From: Liolophura sinensis
Taxonomy: Eukaryota > Mollusca > Polyplacophora > Chitonida > Chitonidae
DNA: 64,000 nucleotides
Direction of reading: 5' to 3'
NCBI RefSeq assembly: GCF_032854445.1
Contig: NC_088296.1
Location: forward strand, 21,815,853-21,879,852
This document shows, piece by piece, positions 34,101-46,998 of this stretch. The notes under the pieces are model-generated. The model had not been told where the DNA came from and did not search any database. It saw only the letters and a program-made list of their open reading frames with translations. The position numbers were made by a program, and so were the translations under genes. The first letter of the stretch is position 1. Every line of letters begins with the position of its first letter.

Positions 34101-36727
34101 TTTGTGCAATGTTCAACCGGACCAACCCAAGGAACAGAGGGCTGTACTACTTGCTAATTTAACGTATTATTTGCCCATGTCAGTGATATAGCAACAGTGA
34201 TGTCAATTTTCAATATTCCATTCGTTATATATAATCACACGAACTTTCATTGACATGCTTATCTCATGAAAAAGTACAACTGCGCACCGGACAACTTCTA
34301 TTGTTTGCGGCCATGAAAAAAAGCCAGACTAATAATCACTTACTACACCATGACATCGGTTTCTTGGTACGAAACGGTTAAGATTTGGGGACTCTGAATC
34401 TGGACTTAGCGACAGGCAGGAATGATAAGCAGTATAGAAAACTCCCTTGTGCACTCGCGTTTGAGTATAACCTCCTAATACACCGGTGTATAACCGATTT
34501 ATACACCGTTTATCACGGCTTTTCTGAACAGTAACTGGTCAATGCCCAAAACAAAGCACTCGCCGACAACAATAGCACCAGTATGCAGGTCTTGTTATTG
34601 TCCAGTCATGCGGTCTATATTGTAAACCATCATTTGAGTCAAGGTATAAACCGCTCATTTGTTTATGTTTAAAAGCAACCCGCTAATCCCAGCAACTCAT
34701 TATTCAGTTCAAAGGAAACCTCTCACATTCTCGCCAAACGTCATGAGATATTAACGTATACCTAAAGCCACTGCCGATCCAGCGGGAGCTGGGTTCGAGC
34801 AGGGAATGTCACTGGCTGGTCAAACCTGACTCAACTGTAATGGTAGCGACTACCAGGACCAACTGGAATGGGCTCATACCATATAAAAATATATGTACGT
34901 GTATGTTTCTTATAATTTACAGTTCCGTAAAATACTCAGGATGACTCCAGATTTGTGATAGTGCATCCCGGCAGTCAACGTTGTGGTGTTGAAACGGCCG
35001 TCGGCCACGACAGCCACACAATTACAACGCCATGATAGAGGCACAGCTAATTTACACTTAGTTATCTGAAGTGAATGATCTCAAGTTTATGACATTGGTG
35101 CTCTTCTTCTAGCGTTTCGGGGAGTGGGCTCGTTCACTAAAGATCGTGAAATAAAATAGCCGTAACGTTGACTATAAATTATACCTTAGAGCATGTATGT
35201 AAAAGAAAAGCTGATAATCACCAGCTAATGCTTCACCAGCGACAGGACAGCAGAAATGCTAACTTACTTGTTCGTACGTGCGGGGAAACATACGTAACAC
35301 AGGCACGGGGTATACAGAGAGTGTCTCAAACGCTCACCAAGTCCGTTGTTACAGAGATTACAGTTACATATACTATTTATAAATATTTTGTGATATATTG
35401 CAGTGTGCAAGAGCGATGAACAGCAGGAAACCAAACAATCTTGTCTAAACTCATTTGTGTTCCCGAAGTGAAAGTGTCTACATGTAAATGAGACCAATGG
35501 CACGTAGTTTGGGTGAGTCCACTTTTTTTATACGTTAAATGTAGTTTAACTAAGTAGAATTTAAAATCGGATCCATGATAGGCCATACGTGTAGCGTATC
35601 TGGACAGATGTAGCCTACTTGTGTCCGATCAGATCAGTAATCTACATAGTTAAAATTCTGACACCCGGGATTCTTCTATACGAAATTCAACGGTTCTCGA
35701 ACCATCTCTTACATTGTACTTGGTATTGAGGTTGATAAGCTGTGGATTTAAGCTCTTAAATCCCCAACTGATACGATATTTCCTGAAATACACCAGTCAT
35801 AAAATTTGACCCCTAATCAGATTGTATTTCCAGAAAAAAATGTTTTTACTGAAACTATCACATATGTATTTTTATGTGCTGTCAAAGTTTCGTTTCGTAT
35901 AATGTTTTTCTTCAGAACATAAACCGTATAATGTGACTAAATTTGTCAGATTTGGCAAGGTATTTTGGCGATCCTTAACAGGACAGTGAACTAACTAAGA
36001 TATTTTGGAGAGCCCTTAGAACTCTGAGAATGAGTTCGAATCTTTGTGTTTTTCTTTACCTTTGGAACACACCTTTGCGTAAGTAAAGATATAGACCAAC
36101 ATGTATCAAATATGAGTTCTCATGAATAACAAACGATAATAGTTAATGTATGGTAATATGTAACATGTGGCAACCGAAATCATAAGTGAATCCTGCTTGA
36201 AAAGCACATATGGCCCTCTATCATTAACGTTTGTTATATATTCATGGATTATATTTGGTTATTAAGTTATTTTATTGGTGTTAAACGGAGCCCAAGATTT
36301 TTTTTCAGAAAATTTCATTTGTGATACTATTATTTTTCCCACTTTCCTATCCTTCACCCGATCCACAGAAAGATATTTTAGTGTAACTGGAGGAGGCTAT
36401 TTTTTTCGATTTTATGACGAACTTGCAGCATATAAATTCTCTCCAGTGCATGTTTGAAGTTTTATAACCTGTACGTTTGTCATATATCAAGAAAAGAGGG
36501 TAAAACACAACTGAGAAAAGCAGTGGCTTGACGCAGGTGTTAACAGCTGTTAGTCCTAGCTGTAGTCTATTTAGCGCTTTGAGTTGCACAGTTGCTTGCA
36601 CTGAGACTGAGTACCTTACCTTCATGTTATCATACGGACAGACTGTCACTAACAGGTATATAGTTTGTATTTCGGTGTTGTATTTTACCCAACAGTGACG
36701 TTTAGTTAACGGTATATTCTTTTCGTT
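31129..36727. other. 5.6 kb without recognisable genes or repeats
   Basis: AT-rich sequence upstream of the transporter. It should contain that gene's promoter, but no specific element is called. Frames of 60-128 residues exist on both strands without motifs or plausible splice contexts. No copy of the SINE families was seen. Confidence 0.45.
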
Positions 36728-39045
36728 GAACATGTATACAGCGTTGGATTATGCACACCAGCCTTCATATTGTAAATGCTTACGCGTTGGATTATCCACA
36801 CCAACCTTCATATTGTACATGTATACGGAGTTGGATTATGCACACCAGCCTTCATATTGTACATGTATAAGGCGTTGGATTATGCACACCAGCCCTTCAT
36901 ATTGTACATGTATACGGCGTTGGATTATGTATTGTACATATTGTACATGTATAAGGCCTTGGAGTGTGCACACCAGCCTTCATATTGTACATGTGTACGG
37001 CGATAGAGTATGCACACCAGCCTTCATATTGTACATGTATACGGCGATAGAGTATGCACACCAGCCTTCATATTGTACATGCATACGGCGATAGAGTATG
37101 CACACCAGGATCCATATCGTACATGCATACGGCATTGGGACTATGCACACCAGCCTTCATATTGTACATGCATACGGCGTTGATTATGCACATCAGCCTT
37201 CATATTGTACATGTATACGGCTTTGGACTATGCACACCAGCCTTCATATTGTACATGCATACGGCGTTGGATTATGCACACCAGCCTTCATATTGTACAT
37301 GTATACGGCTTTGGATTATTCACACCAGCCTTCATATTGTACATGCATACGGCGTTGGATTATGCACACCAGCCTTCATATTGTACATGCATACGGCGTT
37401 GAATTATGCACACCAGCCTTCATATTGTACATGTATACGGCTTTAGATTATTCACACTAGCCTATATTTTGTACATGCATACGGCGTTGAAATATGCACA
37501 CCAGCCTTCATATTGTAAATGTAAACGGCGTTGGATTATGCACACAAGCCGTCGTATTGTACATGCATACGGCATTGGATTATGCACACCAGCCTTCATA
37601 TTGTACAAATATACGGCGTTGGATTATGCACACCAGCCTTCATATTACATGCATACGGCGTTAAATTATGTACATCAGCCTTCATATTGTACATGTATAC
37701 GGCGTTGAATTATGCACACCAGCCTTCATATTGTACATGCATACGGCGTTGGATTACGCACACAAGCCTTCATATTGTACATGCATACGGTGTTGGATTA
37801 ACGCACACAAGCCCTTCATATTGTAAATGCATACGGTGTTGGATTATGCACACCGACCTTCATATTGTACATGCATACGGCATTGGATTATGCACACCCA
37901 GCCTTCATATTGTACATGTATCACGGCAATTGGATTATGTACACCAGCCTTCATATTGTACATGTATACGGCATTGGATTATGATTTTTTTTTTTTTTTT
38001 TTTTTTTTGATTGGTGTTTTACGCCGTACTCAAGAATATTTCACTTATACGGCGGCGGCCAGCATTATGGTGGGTGGAAACCGGGCAGAGCCCGGCGGAA
38101 ACCCACGACCATCCGCAGGTTGCTGACAGACCTTCCCACGTACGGCCGTAGAGGAACCCAGCATGAGCTGGTCTTGAACTCACAGCGACCGCATTGGTGA
38201 GAGGCTTCTGGTCACTACGCTGCGCTAGCGCGCTAACCGACTGAGCCACGGAGGCCCCTGTTGGATTATGCACACCAGCCTTCATATTGTACATGCATAC
38301 GGCGTTGGATTACGCACACAAGCCTTCATATTGTAAATGCATACGGTGTTGGATTATGCACACCAGCCTCATATTGTACAAGTATACGGCATTGGATTAT
38401 GCATACCAGCCTTCATATTACACATGTATAAGGCGTTGGATTATGCACACCAGCCTTCATATTGTACATGTATAAGGCGTTGGATAATGCACATCAGCCT
38501 TCATATTGTACATGTATACGGCGATAGAGTATGCACACCAGCCTCCATATTGTACATGTATAAGGCGTTGGATTATGCACACCAGCCTTCATATTGTACA
38601 TGTATACGGCGTTGGATTATGCACATCAGCCTTCATATTGTACATGTAATACGGCGTTGGATTATGCACACCAACCTTCATATTGTACATGCATACGGCA
38701 TTGGATTATGCACACCAGCCTTCATATTACACATGTATAAGGCGTTGGATTATGCACACCAGCCTTCATATTGTACATGTATAAGGCGTTGCATTATGCA
38801 CACCAGCCTTCATATTGTACATGTATAAGGCGTTGGATAATGCACATCAGCCTTGAAATTGTACATGTATACGGCGTTGGATTATGCACATCAGCCTTCA
38901 TATTGTACATGTATACGGCGTTGGATTATGCACACCAACCTTCATATTGTACATGTATACGGCGTTGGATTATGCCCATCAGCCTTCATATTGTACAGGT
39001 ATACGGCATTCGATTATGTACACCAGCCTTCATATTTTATCGTAA
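36728..39045. repeat. 44-bp minisatellite, about 46 units, interrupted by a SINE
   Basis: The unit is CATGTATACGGCGTTGGATT, ATGCACACCAGCCTTCATAT, TGTA. Variants include CATGCATACGG, GTATAAGGCG, GCGATAGAGTATG and CACATCAGCC. Because 44 is not a multiple of three, each reading frame cycles through all three translations of the unit. The many open frames here (up to 163 residues) arise from a stop-free repeat and are not genes. A SINE A copy at 37984-38260 splits the array. Confidence 0.95.
37984..38260 (-). mobile_element. SINE family A, full-length, inserted into the 44-bp array with target duplication
   Basis: It opens with a poly-T run (the poly-A tail on the element strand), has the complete body and tRNA-like head ending CGACTGAGCCACGGAGGCCC. 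It is bordered by TTGGATTATG on both sides (37974-37983 and 38261-38270). The head B box region reads GTTCAAGACC on the element strand. Little-decayed and a good reference copy. Confidence 0.95.
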
Positions 39046-40455
39046 ATTTGCAGACCTCAGCCACACATGTATTTATCAAAAATCTTAAGGATTGAGTCAA
39101 AAAAAGTTTTTCAGCTACTAATAAAATAGTTTTCTCTCGGTAGCTTTAAATGTTTACGCTAATTCTTTATAGCAAAAGAATGTACCAACCACAATTTGAG
39201 TTTTATCCTGCTCTAAGTTTGACTCTTAAGCGCTTGCCATTTATAACTAAAGTTTTAAGTTTCTTGATAAATATCAGGCCTGTCCTTGTTTTGTTATCAT
39301 TTGCTCTACATGTTTACTATAATAAACACATTTCTTTTATTACTAAACAGTTTGGGTATGAATAAACATGACGACACGTTTTTTTTAAGTCTTTCAGAAA
39401 CGTGTTTATTAATCAAATATTGTGTTCAGGTAAACGACCAGAACAGACTAGCCGGATATGACTTTACTACAAATTACTAACAACATATCGGCCACACAAC
39501 TAATTACATCAGCAAACTGCAACATGCTGACAGTTGTGAAAAGAATAAACGTTCACCGCAAAGCGTATATAGATTTATTTCTCAAAACATACCAGACACG
39601 GCGTGTAAAAGGTGTTATTGCAGACGAATAATTCCATAATGTGACTTTGGCGCTATCTAAAACCTTATTGTCTATAAGATGCACTCTGATAGAACAACTA
39701 GAGTTAACAGCAATGAGAATGAAACGTAAATGTTTACTTCTGTTCTTTTACAATGTTAAAAAATTTCTATATTAACATTATAACCTAAACGTGGAAAAAG
39801 GGACTCATTGTCCCTTGGTGGTTTTATTTACGCCGTCATTATCAGCATTGCTGCACTGTGTGAATTAAAGGAATCAGCACTACTACTGTGCACATCGGGA
39901 CATGAACCTCTTTCTCTGGTGGTACATTTCATACATGTAGCATGTGAGCTATAATGTTTGCGGATTACCAACATCTGATATGACATCTGAGTTCCTAGAA
40001 GAGGATCATATTTAAAGAACAACTTACGATACATCCATTGTTTACCATGTTTTAAGTTCAATCTTTCTGTCTCGTTGAGACACATCGGATCCTTCCTCAG
40101 CAAAGTGAATTTCTGAGGCATTGTCTGCATCTTGTTAGATAGACATTCTACTTCCCACACGCTCTACACCGGTATCTATTTCCAGCATCATAGCTTTGTC
40201 TGTAGATTTACTTTACTTCCGTTGAAATTCAGGTAGTAAAATCTATCTTATAAAGCATGTCACCATCCCAACATTTGTTATTGAAAGATTTTTATCAACA
40301 GCTGAAAAATCTCTTCGTAAATATATACGTTAATGCTGAAATTTCAAATGAATAAGTACACTTAGTATGTAAAACGGTTGCATGAACCTTTGTGATCATG
40401 TTGAACTGCAAAAAGTTTTGCACAGCATAACTGGGATATTAAAGCCCCCGCCGAT
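39046..40455. other. About 1.4 kb with no supported gene
   Basis: A 110-residue minus-strand frame (39828-40160), with KHGKQWMYRKLFF and a CMKC pair, is open but matches nothing known to me and has no clear splice sites. Otherwise AT-rich sequence. Confidence 0.4.
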
Positions 40456-40556
40456 GTTGAAATCTTACCGATATTTAAAAAAACTTATTAAAGTGGAAAT
40501 TTATACTCCAGATCTGCCGTTTGTCTTAGTTGCTTCGTGGGTTTGTACTCACTCCG
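40456..40556 (+). CDS. Possible leader exon of the Ig-like gene
   Basis: An in-frame ATG at 40456 opens MLKSYRYLKK, with a hydrophobic LPFVLVASWVC stretch, and ends after one base of a codon at the donor TCCG|GTAAGT (40557). Phase 1 matches the Ig-like exon downstream. The hydrophobic core is short and basic residues precede it at unusual length, so the start is doubtful. Confidence 0.3.
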
Positions 40557-40971
40557 GTAAGTATCTTTCCGTGAATTACCATCTAACATTTTATAATTTT
40601 TCAACACTGCGTTTGCCCAGCAGAACAATATTTTCCTTGGCTCGTAGTATTTGATGATACCATAGCGCTAAGTATTAGTCCATATGGTGCCATTGTACTC
40701 TAGCTGGGTCAGGAGCCGTTTAAATTTTTCTTTATATTTGCTCATGGCATTCACCTGAGCCATCATGAAATTCTTGATGAACTAGCTCATTATAGGCAAA
40801 TACTGTTGTAATATACTCGAAATCATGTTAAAGCGATGTGAAACAACAACGGAAGCTAATAAATCTAAACAACTAGCGATCGTTGCTTCATTTGTTAATC
40901 AACAGGTACAGTTTAATTTTAAATATCCAAGAACTATCGATGTACATTTTGTTGTCTACGGACATTTCCAG

Positions 40972-41456
40972 GAATTGGAGCAGTGAGTACAAATGTGGCC
41001 AGCCAGATTGTGGCTGATTTCGATCAACCGGAAGTAAAGTTTCGTTGTAAATATTAACTTGATGACCCGGATGGAAACACCATAATTGCATGGTCAGTGA
41101 ATGATAAAACCATTCTGAAGAGAAGTTCAGAAGGCGAATGGCATCACCACAACGCTTATACCGGTAGAGTGCATCTCGGCGATGATTGCTTCTTAGTTCC
41201 GAAGGATCCAGGTCTAAACGACACGGGGAATTACACAATAGAAATTTTGACTTCACATGACAAACATCCAAGAACGGTCGAGTCGGTGAGTTTGGTGGAA
41301 ACCGCTCGGACTTCAACAGTGACAGACCAAACAGTGTCGATGATTCCTGTGCGGACCATAAATACTTCAACCCCCACCACAAAAAAGTTTGTAAACTTTT
41401 TTTCCCTTTTTTCTAAAAAGCAAACAATACTTAGCATGGAATGTGTGTCACATTAA
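40972..41456 (+). pseudogene. Ig-like domain exon with an in-frame stop
   Basis: The acceptor GACATTTCCAG (ending 40971) opens an exon in phase 1, the usual phase for Ig domains. The frame gives VKFRCKY, a stop TAA (41055-41057), then LDDPDGNTIIAWSVND (the core Trp), GRVHLGDDCFLV and the hallmark LNDTGNYTIEI. The second core Cys expected after DTGxY is Thr-Ile here. A Thr/Ser-rich stalk with NTSTPTTKK follows to the stop at 41456. The stop sits between the first Cys and the Trp, so the domain cannot be made unless the TAA is spliced out or is an allele-specific error. A cell-surface or secreted recognition role would be typical of the family. Confidence 0.6.
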
Positions 41457-41719
41457 AGAAAACATAAAGGAATACCTAGGGTAATAGTTTAGCAAGTATA
41501 CTACATTTGTACCACGGGATTGTTTTGAGCTTTAATTTTCGGATCATATTGTGACGACACCGGGTTTCTGCCACTTAATACAACAAACATCTTGACATCT
41601 GAACTAAAAATGCTGAAAACTATATATATTTATATGTTCGCTGAACGGATCTTGCAACAAATTTTTTGATGCACAAAAGCAACTGGCATGAAGCCGTTAA
41701 TATGGACACAAGAAGAATC

Positions 41720-41930
41720 TCCCAGGTCAATAATCGCACACAGTTTTGTACAGTCTGCGAGAGAGGTAACCGTTTTGGTCTGTGTACAAATATGATAGAC
41801 TTACTGTAAAACTTAAGAAAACTTAGAGTAAATGCGTTCAGTGGAATAACCTTGACACACACGTTTGTGCAGCAATAACTTCGTCACATAACACACAGGA
41901 TCTACCAGATACTACAAGGTGGGATATGTA
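41720..41930 (-). pseudogene. Reverse-transcriptase family remnant, third copy
   Basis: Blocks shared with 26040-26400 and 58975-59290 are ACTGTAAAACTTAAG, GTAAATGCGTTCAGTGGAATA, ATAACACACAGGATCTACC and GATATGTACAC. The piece GTTTTGGTCTGTGTACAAAT corresponds to the LYK region. It is too decayed to translate. Confidence 0.6.
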
Positions 41931-42302
41931 CACACCATATACAATATAATTAAAGACGTACAACATAGAGAGTATGACCTCAGCAGCAAGGACAGTGTGC
42001 TACCTGGCAAATGGTCACACGTAACCGATGAAATACAACCACTTCTCAGTTTACTTCAGTCAGGGTTTTATTCTAACTGTTCATGTAAATGTATCAATAG
42101 TAGCAATACACACGCCCGCTAGCATCATAGCTTAAGCAGAATTCGGTTTAAAAATGCAGTGATGTTAAGAGTAATCCACTTGGAGGGCGGGTACAGTTGG
42201 TACCCAATGGAATACACGGGCAATTTTGATAAAAGGCATTTTATACCGGATTACAAAACTCTAAACAAAATATTCCAAAATTAAACAACATTTAATGGTG
42301 TT

Positions 42303-45300
42303 TTATCTGACAGATTTTTTATTCTCAGCCTCCGAACTCAGTGTTAACCTTTGAGTTATGACAATCTGGTCAACTGCCTCCGAACTGAGTGTTAACCTTG
42401 AGTTATGACAATCTGGTGAACTGCCTCTGATGTGAATGTTAACCTTTGAGTTATGACAATCTGGTGAACTGCCTCCGAGCTGAGTACTAACCTTTAGGTT
42501 ATGACAATCTGGTGAACTACCTCCAAACACAGTGTCACCTTTGAGTTATGACATTCTGGTGAACTGCCTCCGAACTGAGTGTTAATCTTTGAGTTATGAC
42601 AATCTGGTGAACTGCCTCCGAACTGAGTGTTTCCCTTTGAGTTAAGACAATGTGGTGAACCGCCTCAGAAGTAAATGTTAACCTTTAAGTTATGACAATG
42701 TGGTGAACTGCCTCCAAAAAAAGTGTTAACGTTTGAGTTTTGACAATGTGGTGAAAAGTCTCAGAACTGAATGTTAATCTTTAAGTTATGACGATCTGGT
42801 GAACTGCCTCCGAACTGAATGTTAACCTTTGAGTGATGACAATCTGGTGAACTGTCTCCGAACTGAGTGTTAAACTTTGAGTTATGACAATCTGGCGAAC
42901 TGCCTCCGAACTGAATGTTAACCTTTGTGTTATGACAATCTGGTGAACCACCTCCGAACTGAGTGTTAACCTTTAAAGTATGAGAATCTGGTGAACTGCC
43001 TCCGAACTAAGTGTTAACCTTGAGTTATGGCAATCTGGTGAACTGCCTTCGAACTGAATGTTAACCTTTGAGTTATGACTATCTGATGAACTGCCTCCAA
43101 ACTGAGTGTTAACATTTGAGTTATGACAATCTGGTGAACCGCCTTCGAACTTAGTGATAACCTTTGAGTTATGACAATCTTGTTAACTGCCTCCAAACTG
43201 AATGTTGACCTTTAAGTTATGACAATCTGTTGAACTGCCTTCGAACTGAATGTTAACCTTTGAGTTATGACTATCTGATGAACTGCCTCCAAACTGAGTG
43301 TTAACATTTGAGTTATGACAATCTGGTGAACCGCCATCGAACTTAGTGTTAACCTTTGAGTTATGACAATCTGGTGAACTGCCTCCGAGCTGAGTACTAA
43401 CCTTTAGGTTATGACAATCTGGTGAACTACCTCCAAACACAGTGTCACCTTTGAGTTATGACAATCTGGTGAACTGCCTCCGAACTCAGTGTTAACCTTT
43501 GAGTTATGACATTTTGGTGAACTGCCTCCGAACTGAGTGTTAATCTTTGAGTTATGACAATCTGGTGAACTGCCTCCGAACTGAGTGTTTCCCTTTGAGT
43601 TAAGACAATGTGGTGAACTGCCTCCGAACTGAGTGTTTCCCTTTGAGTTAAGACAATGTGGTGAACCGCCTCAGAAGTAAATGTTAACCTTTAAGTTATG
43701 ACAATGTGGTGAACTGCCTCCAAAAAAAGTGTTAACGTTTGTGTTTTGACAATGTGGTGAAAAGTCTCAGAACTGAATGTTTATCTTTAAGTTATGACGA
43801 TCTGGTGAACTGCCTCCGAACTGAGTGTTAATCTTTGAGTGATGACAATCTGGTGAACTGTCTCCGAACTGAGTGTTAAACTTTGAGTTATGACAATCTG
43901 GCGAACTGCCTCCGAACTAACTGTTAACCTTTGTGTTATGACAATCTGGTGAACCACCTCCGAACTGAGTGTTAACCTTTAAAGTATGAGAATCTGGTGA
44001 ACTGCCTCCGAACTAAGTGTTAACCTTGAGTTATGACAATCTGGTGAACTGCCTTCGAACTGAATGTTAACCTTTGAGTTATGACTATCTGATGAACTGC
44101 CTCCAAACTGAGTGTTAACATTTGAGTTATGACAATCTGGTGAACCGCCTTCGAACTTAGTGTTAACCTTTGAGTTATGACAATCTTGTTAACTGCCTCC
44201 AAACTGAATGTTGACCTTTGAGTTATGACAATCTGGTGAACTGCCTCCGATCTGACTGTTAACCTTAGAGTTATGACAATGTGGTGAGCCGCCTCCGAAC
44301 TGACTGTTAACCTTTGAGTGATGAGAATCTGTTTAACTGCCTCCAAACTGAGTTTTAACCTTTGAGTTATGACAATCTAGTGAACCGCCTTCGAACTGAG
44401 TGTTATCCTTTAAGTTATGACAATCTTGTTAACTGCCTCCGATCTGAATGTTGACTTTTGAGATATGACAATCTGGTGAACTGCCTCCGAACTGAATGTT
44501 AACCTTTGAGTTATGATAATCTGGTGAACTGCCTTCGAACTGAATGTTAACCTTTGAGTTATGACTATCTGATGAACTGCCTCCAAACTGAGTGTTAACA
44601 TTTGAGTTATGACAATCTGGTGAACCGCCTTTGAACTTAGTGTTAACCTTTGAGTTATGACAATCTTGTTAACTGCCTCCGAACTGAATGTTGACCTTTG
44701 AGTTATGACAATCTGGTGAACTGCCTCCGATCTGACTGGTAACCTTAGAGTTATGACAATGTGGTAAACTGCCTCCGAACTGAATGTTACCCTTTGAATT
44801 TTGACAATCTGGTGAACTGCCTCCGAACTGAATGCTAACCTTTGAGTTATGACCATTTGGTGAACTGCATCTGAACTGAATGTTAACCTTTGAGTTATGA
44901 CAATCTGCTGAGCCGTTTTCGAACTGAGTGTTAACCTTTGAGTGTTGACAATCTGGTGAACCGCCTCCGAACTGAGTGTTAACCTCTGAGTCATGACAAT
45001 CTGGTGAACCGCCTCCAAACTAAATGTTAACCTTTGACTTATGACAATCTGGTGAACTGCCTCCGAACTGAATGTTGACTTTTGAGTTATGACAATCTGG
45101 TGAACTGCCTCCGAACTGAGTGTTAACCTTGGAGTTATGACAATTTGGTGAATTGCCTCCGAACTGAGTGTTAAGCTTTGACTTATGACAATCTGGTGAG
45201 GCCGCCTCTGAACTGAATGTTAACCTTTGCGTCATGACAATCTGCTGAACTGCCTCCAAACTGAATGTTAACCTTTCAGTTATGACAATCTGGCGAACTG

Positions 45301-46998
45301 CCTCCGTACTGAGTGTTAACTTTGAGTTATGACAATCTTGTGAAACCGCCTCAGAACTGAGTGTTAAGGTTTGAGTTATGACAATCTGGTGAACTGCCTC
45401 AGAACTGAATGTTAACCTTTGAGTTATGACAATCTGGTGAACTGCCCTCCGAACTGAGTGTTAACCTTTGAGTTATGACAATCTTGTGAACTGCCTCAGA
45501 ACTGAGTGTTAAGGTTTAAGTTATGACAATCTGGTGAACTGCCTCCGAACTGAATGTTAACCTTTGAGCTATTACAATCTGTTGAACTGCCACCGAACTG
45601 AATGTTAACCTTTGAGTTCTGACAATCTGATAAACTGCCTCCGAACTGAATGTTAACCTTTGAATTTTGACAATCTGGTGAAACTGCCTCCGAACTGAAT
45701 GCTAACCTTTGAGTTATGACCATTTGGTGAACTGCATCTGAACTAAATGTTAACCTTTGAGTTATGACAATTTGGTGAGCCGCTTTCGAACTGAGTGTTA
45801 ACTTTTGAGTGTTGACAATCTGGTGAACCGCCTCCGAACTGAGTGTTAACTTCTGAGTCATGACAATCTGGTGAACCGCCTCCAAACTAAATGTTAACCT
45901 TTGAGTTATGACAATCTAGTGAACTGCCTCCGAACTCAATGTTGACTTTTGAGTTATGACAATCTGGTGAACTGCCTCCGAACTGAGTGTTAACCTTGGA
46001 GTTATGACAATTTGGCGAACTGCCTCCGAACTGAGTGTTAAGCTTTGACTTATGACAATCTGGTGAGCCGCCTCTGAAATGAATGTTAACCTTTGAGTCA
46101 TGACAATCTGCTGAACTGCCTCCAAACTGAATGTTAACCTTTGAGTTATGACAATCTGTCGAACTGCCTCCGTACTAAGTGTTAACCTTTGAGTTATGAC
46201 AATCTTGTGAACTGCCTCAGAACTGAGTGTTAAGGTATGAGTTATGACAATCTGGTGAACTGCCTCCAAACTGAATGTTAACCTTTGAGTTATGACAATC
46301 TGGTGAACTGCCTCCGAACTGAGTGTTTCCCTTTGAATTTTGAAAATTTGGTGAACTGCCTCCGTACTGAGTGTTAACCTTTGAGTTATGACAATCTGGT
46401 GAACTGCCTCCGAACTGAATGTTAACCTTGAAGTTATGACAATCTGGTGAACTGCTTCCGTACTGAGTGTTAACCTTTGAGTTATGACAGTCTTGTGAAC
46501 TGCCTCAGAACTGAGTGTTAAGGTTTGAGTTATGACAATTTGGTGAGTCGCTTTCGAACTGAGTGTTAACCTTTGAGTGTTGACAATCTGGTGAACCGCC
46601 TCCGAACTGAGTGTTAACCTCTGAATCTTGTGAACTGCCTCCGAACAGAATGTTAACATTTGAGTTATGACAATCTGGTGAACTGCCTCCGAACTGGGTG
46701 TTAACCTTGGAGTTATGACAATTTGGTGAATTGCCTCCGAACTGAGTGTTAAGCTTTGACTTATGACAATCTGGTGAGCCGCCTCTGAACTGAATGTTAA
46801 CCTTTGAGTCATGACAATCTGCTGAACTGCCTCTAAACTGCGTGTTAACCTTTGAGTTATGACAATCTGGTTATCTGCCTCCGAACTGACTGTTAATCTG
46901 TGAGTTATGACAATCATGTGAGCCGCCTCAGAACTGAGTGTTAACCTTTGAGTTACGACAATTTGGTAAACTGCCTCCGAACTGAATGTTAACATTTG
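42303..46998. repeat. 48-bp minisatellite, about 97 units, with higher-order blocks
   Basis: The unit is CTTTGAGTTATGACAATCTG, GTGAACTGCCTCCGAACTGA, GTGTTAAC. Since 48 is a multiple of three, the minus strand has long open frames (up to 359 residues at 45916-46995) made of variants of LTLSSEAVHQIVITQR. Indels break and re-open the frame throughout and no start, signal or splice context is seen, so I read it as non-coding. Marked variant units recur in the same order at long distance (for example 42481 and 43391; 45130, 45990 and 46710), showing block duplication. Confidence 0.95.

Noticed and set aside
36726-39095. Many open frames of 60-163 residues repeating HQPSYCTCIRRWIM-like text
   Set aside because: They are translations of a stop-free 44-bp minisatellite in all three frames. 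Length 44 is not a multiple of three, and no start or splice context is visible.
45916-46995. A 359-residue minus-strand frame as a repetitive protein gene
   Set aside because: It lies within a 48-bp satellite whose frame is broken by indels everywhere else. No signal peptide, promoter or splice site is evident. Kept only as a repeat, with the idea noted as a finding.
42303-46998. CRISPR-like array (48-bp regular repeats)
   Set aside because: No unique spacers exist between units, units are contiguous and diverged, and the genome is clearly eukaryotic.
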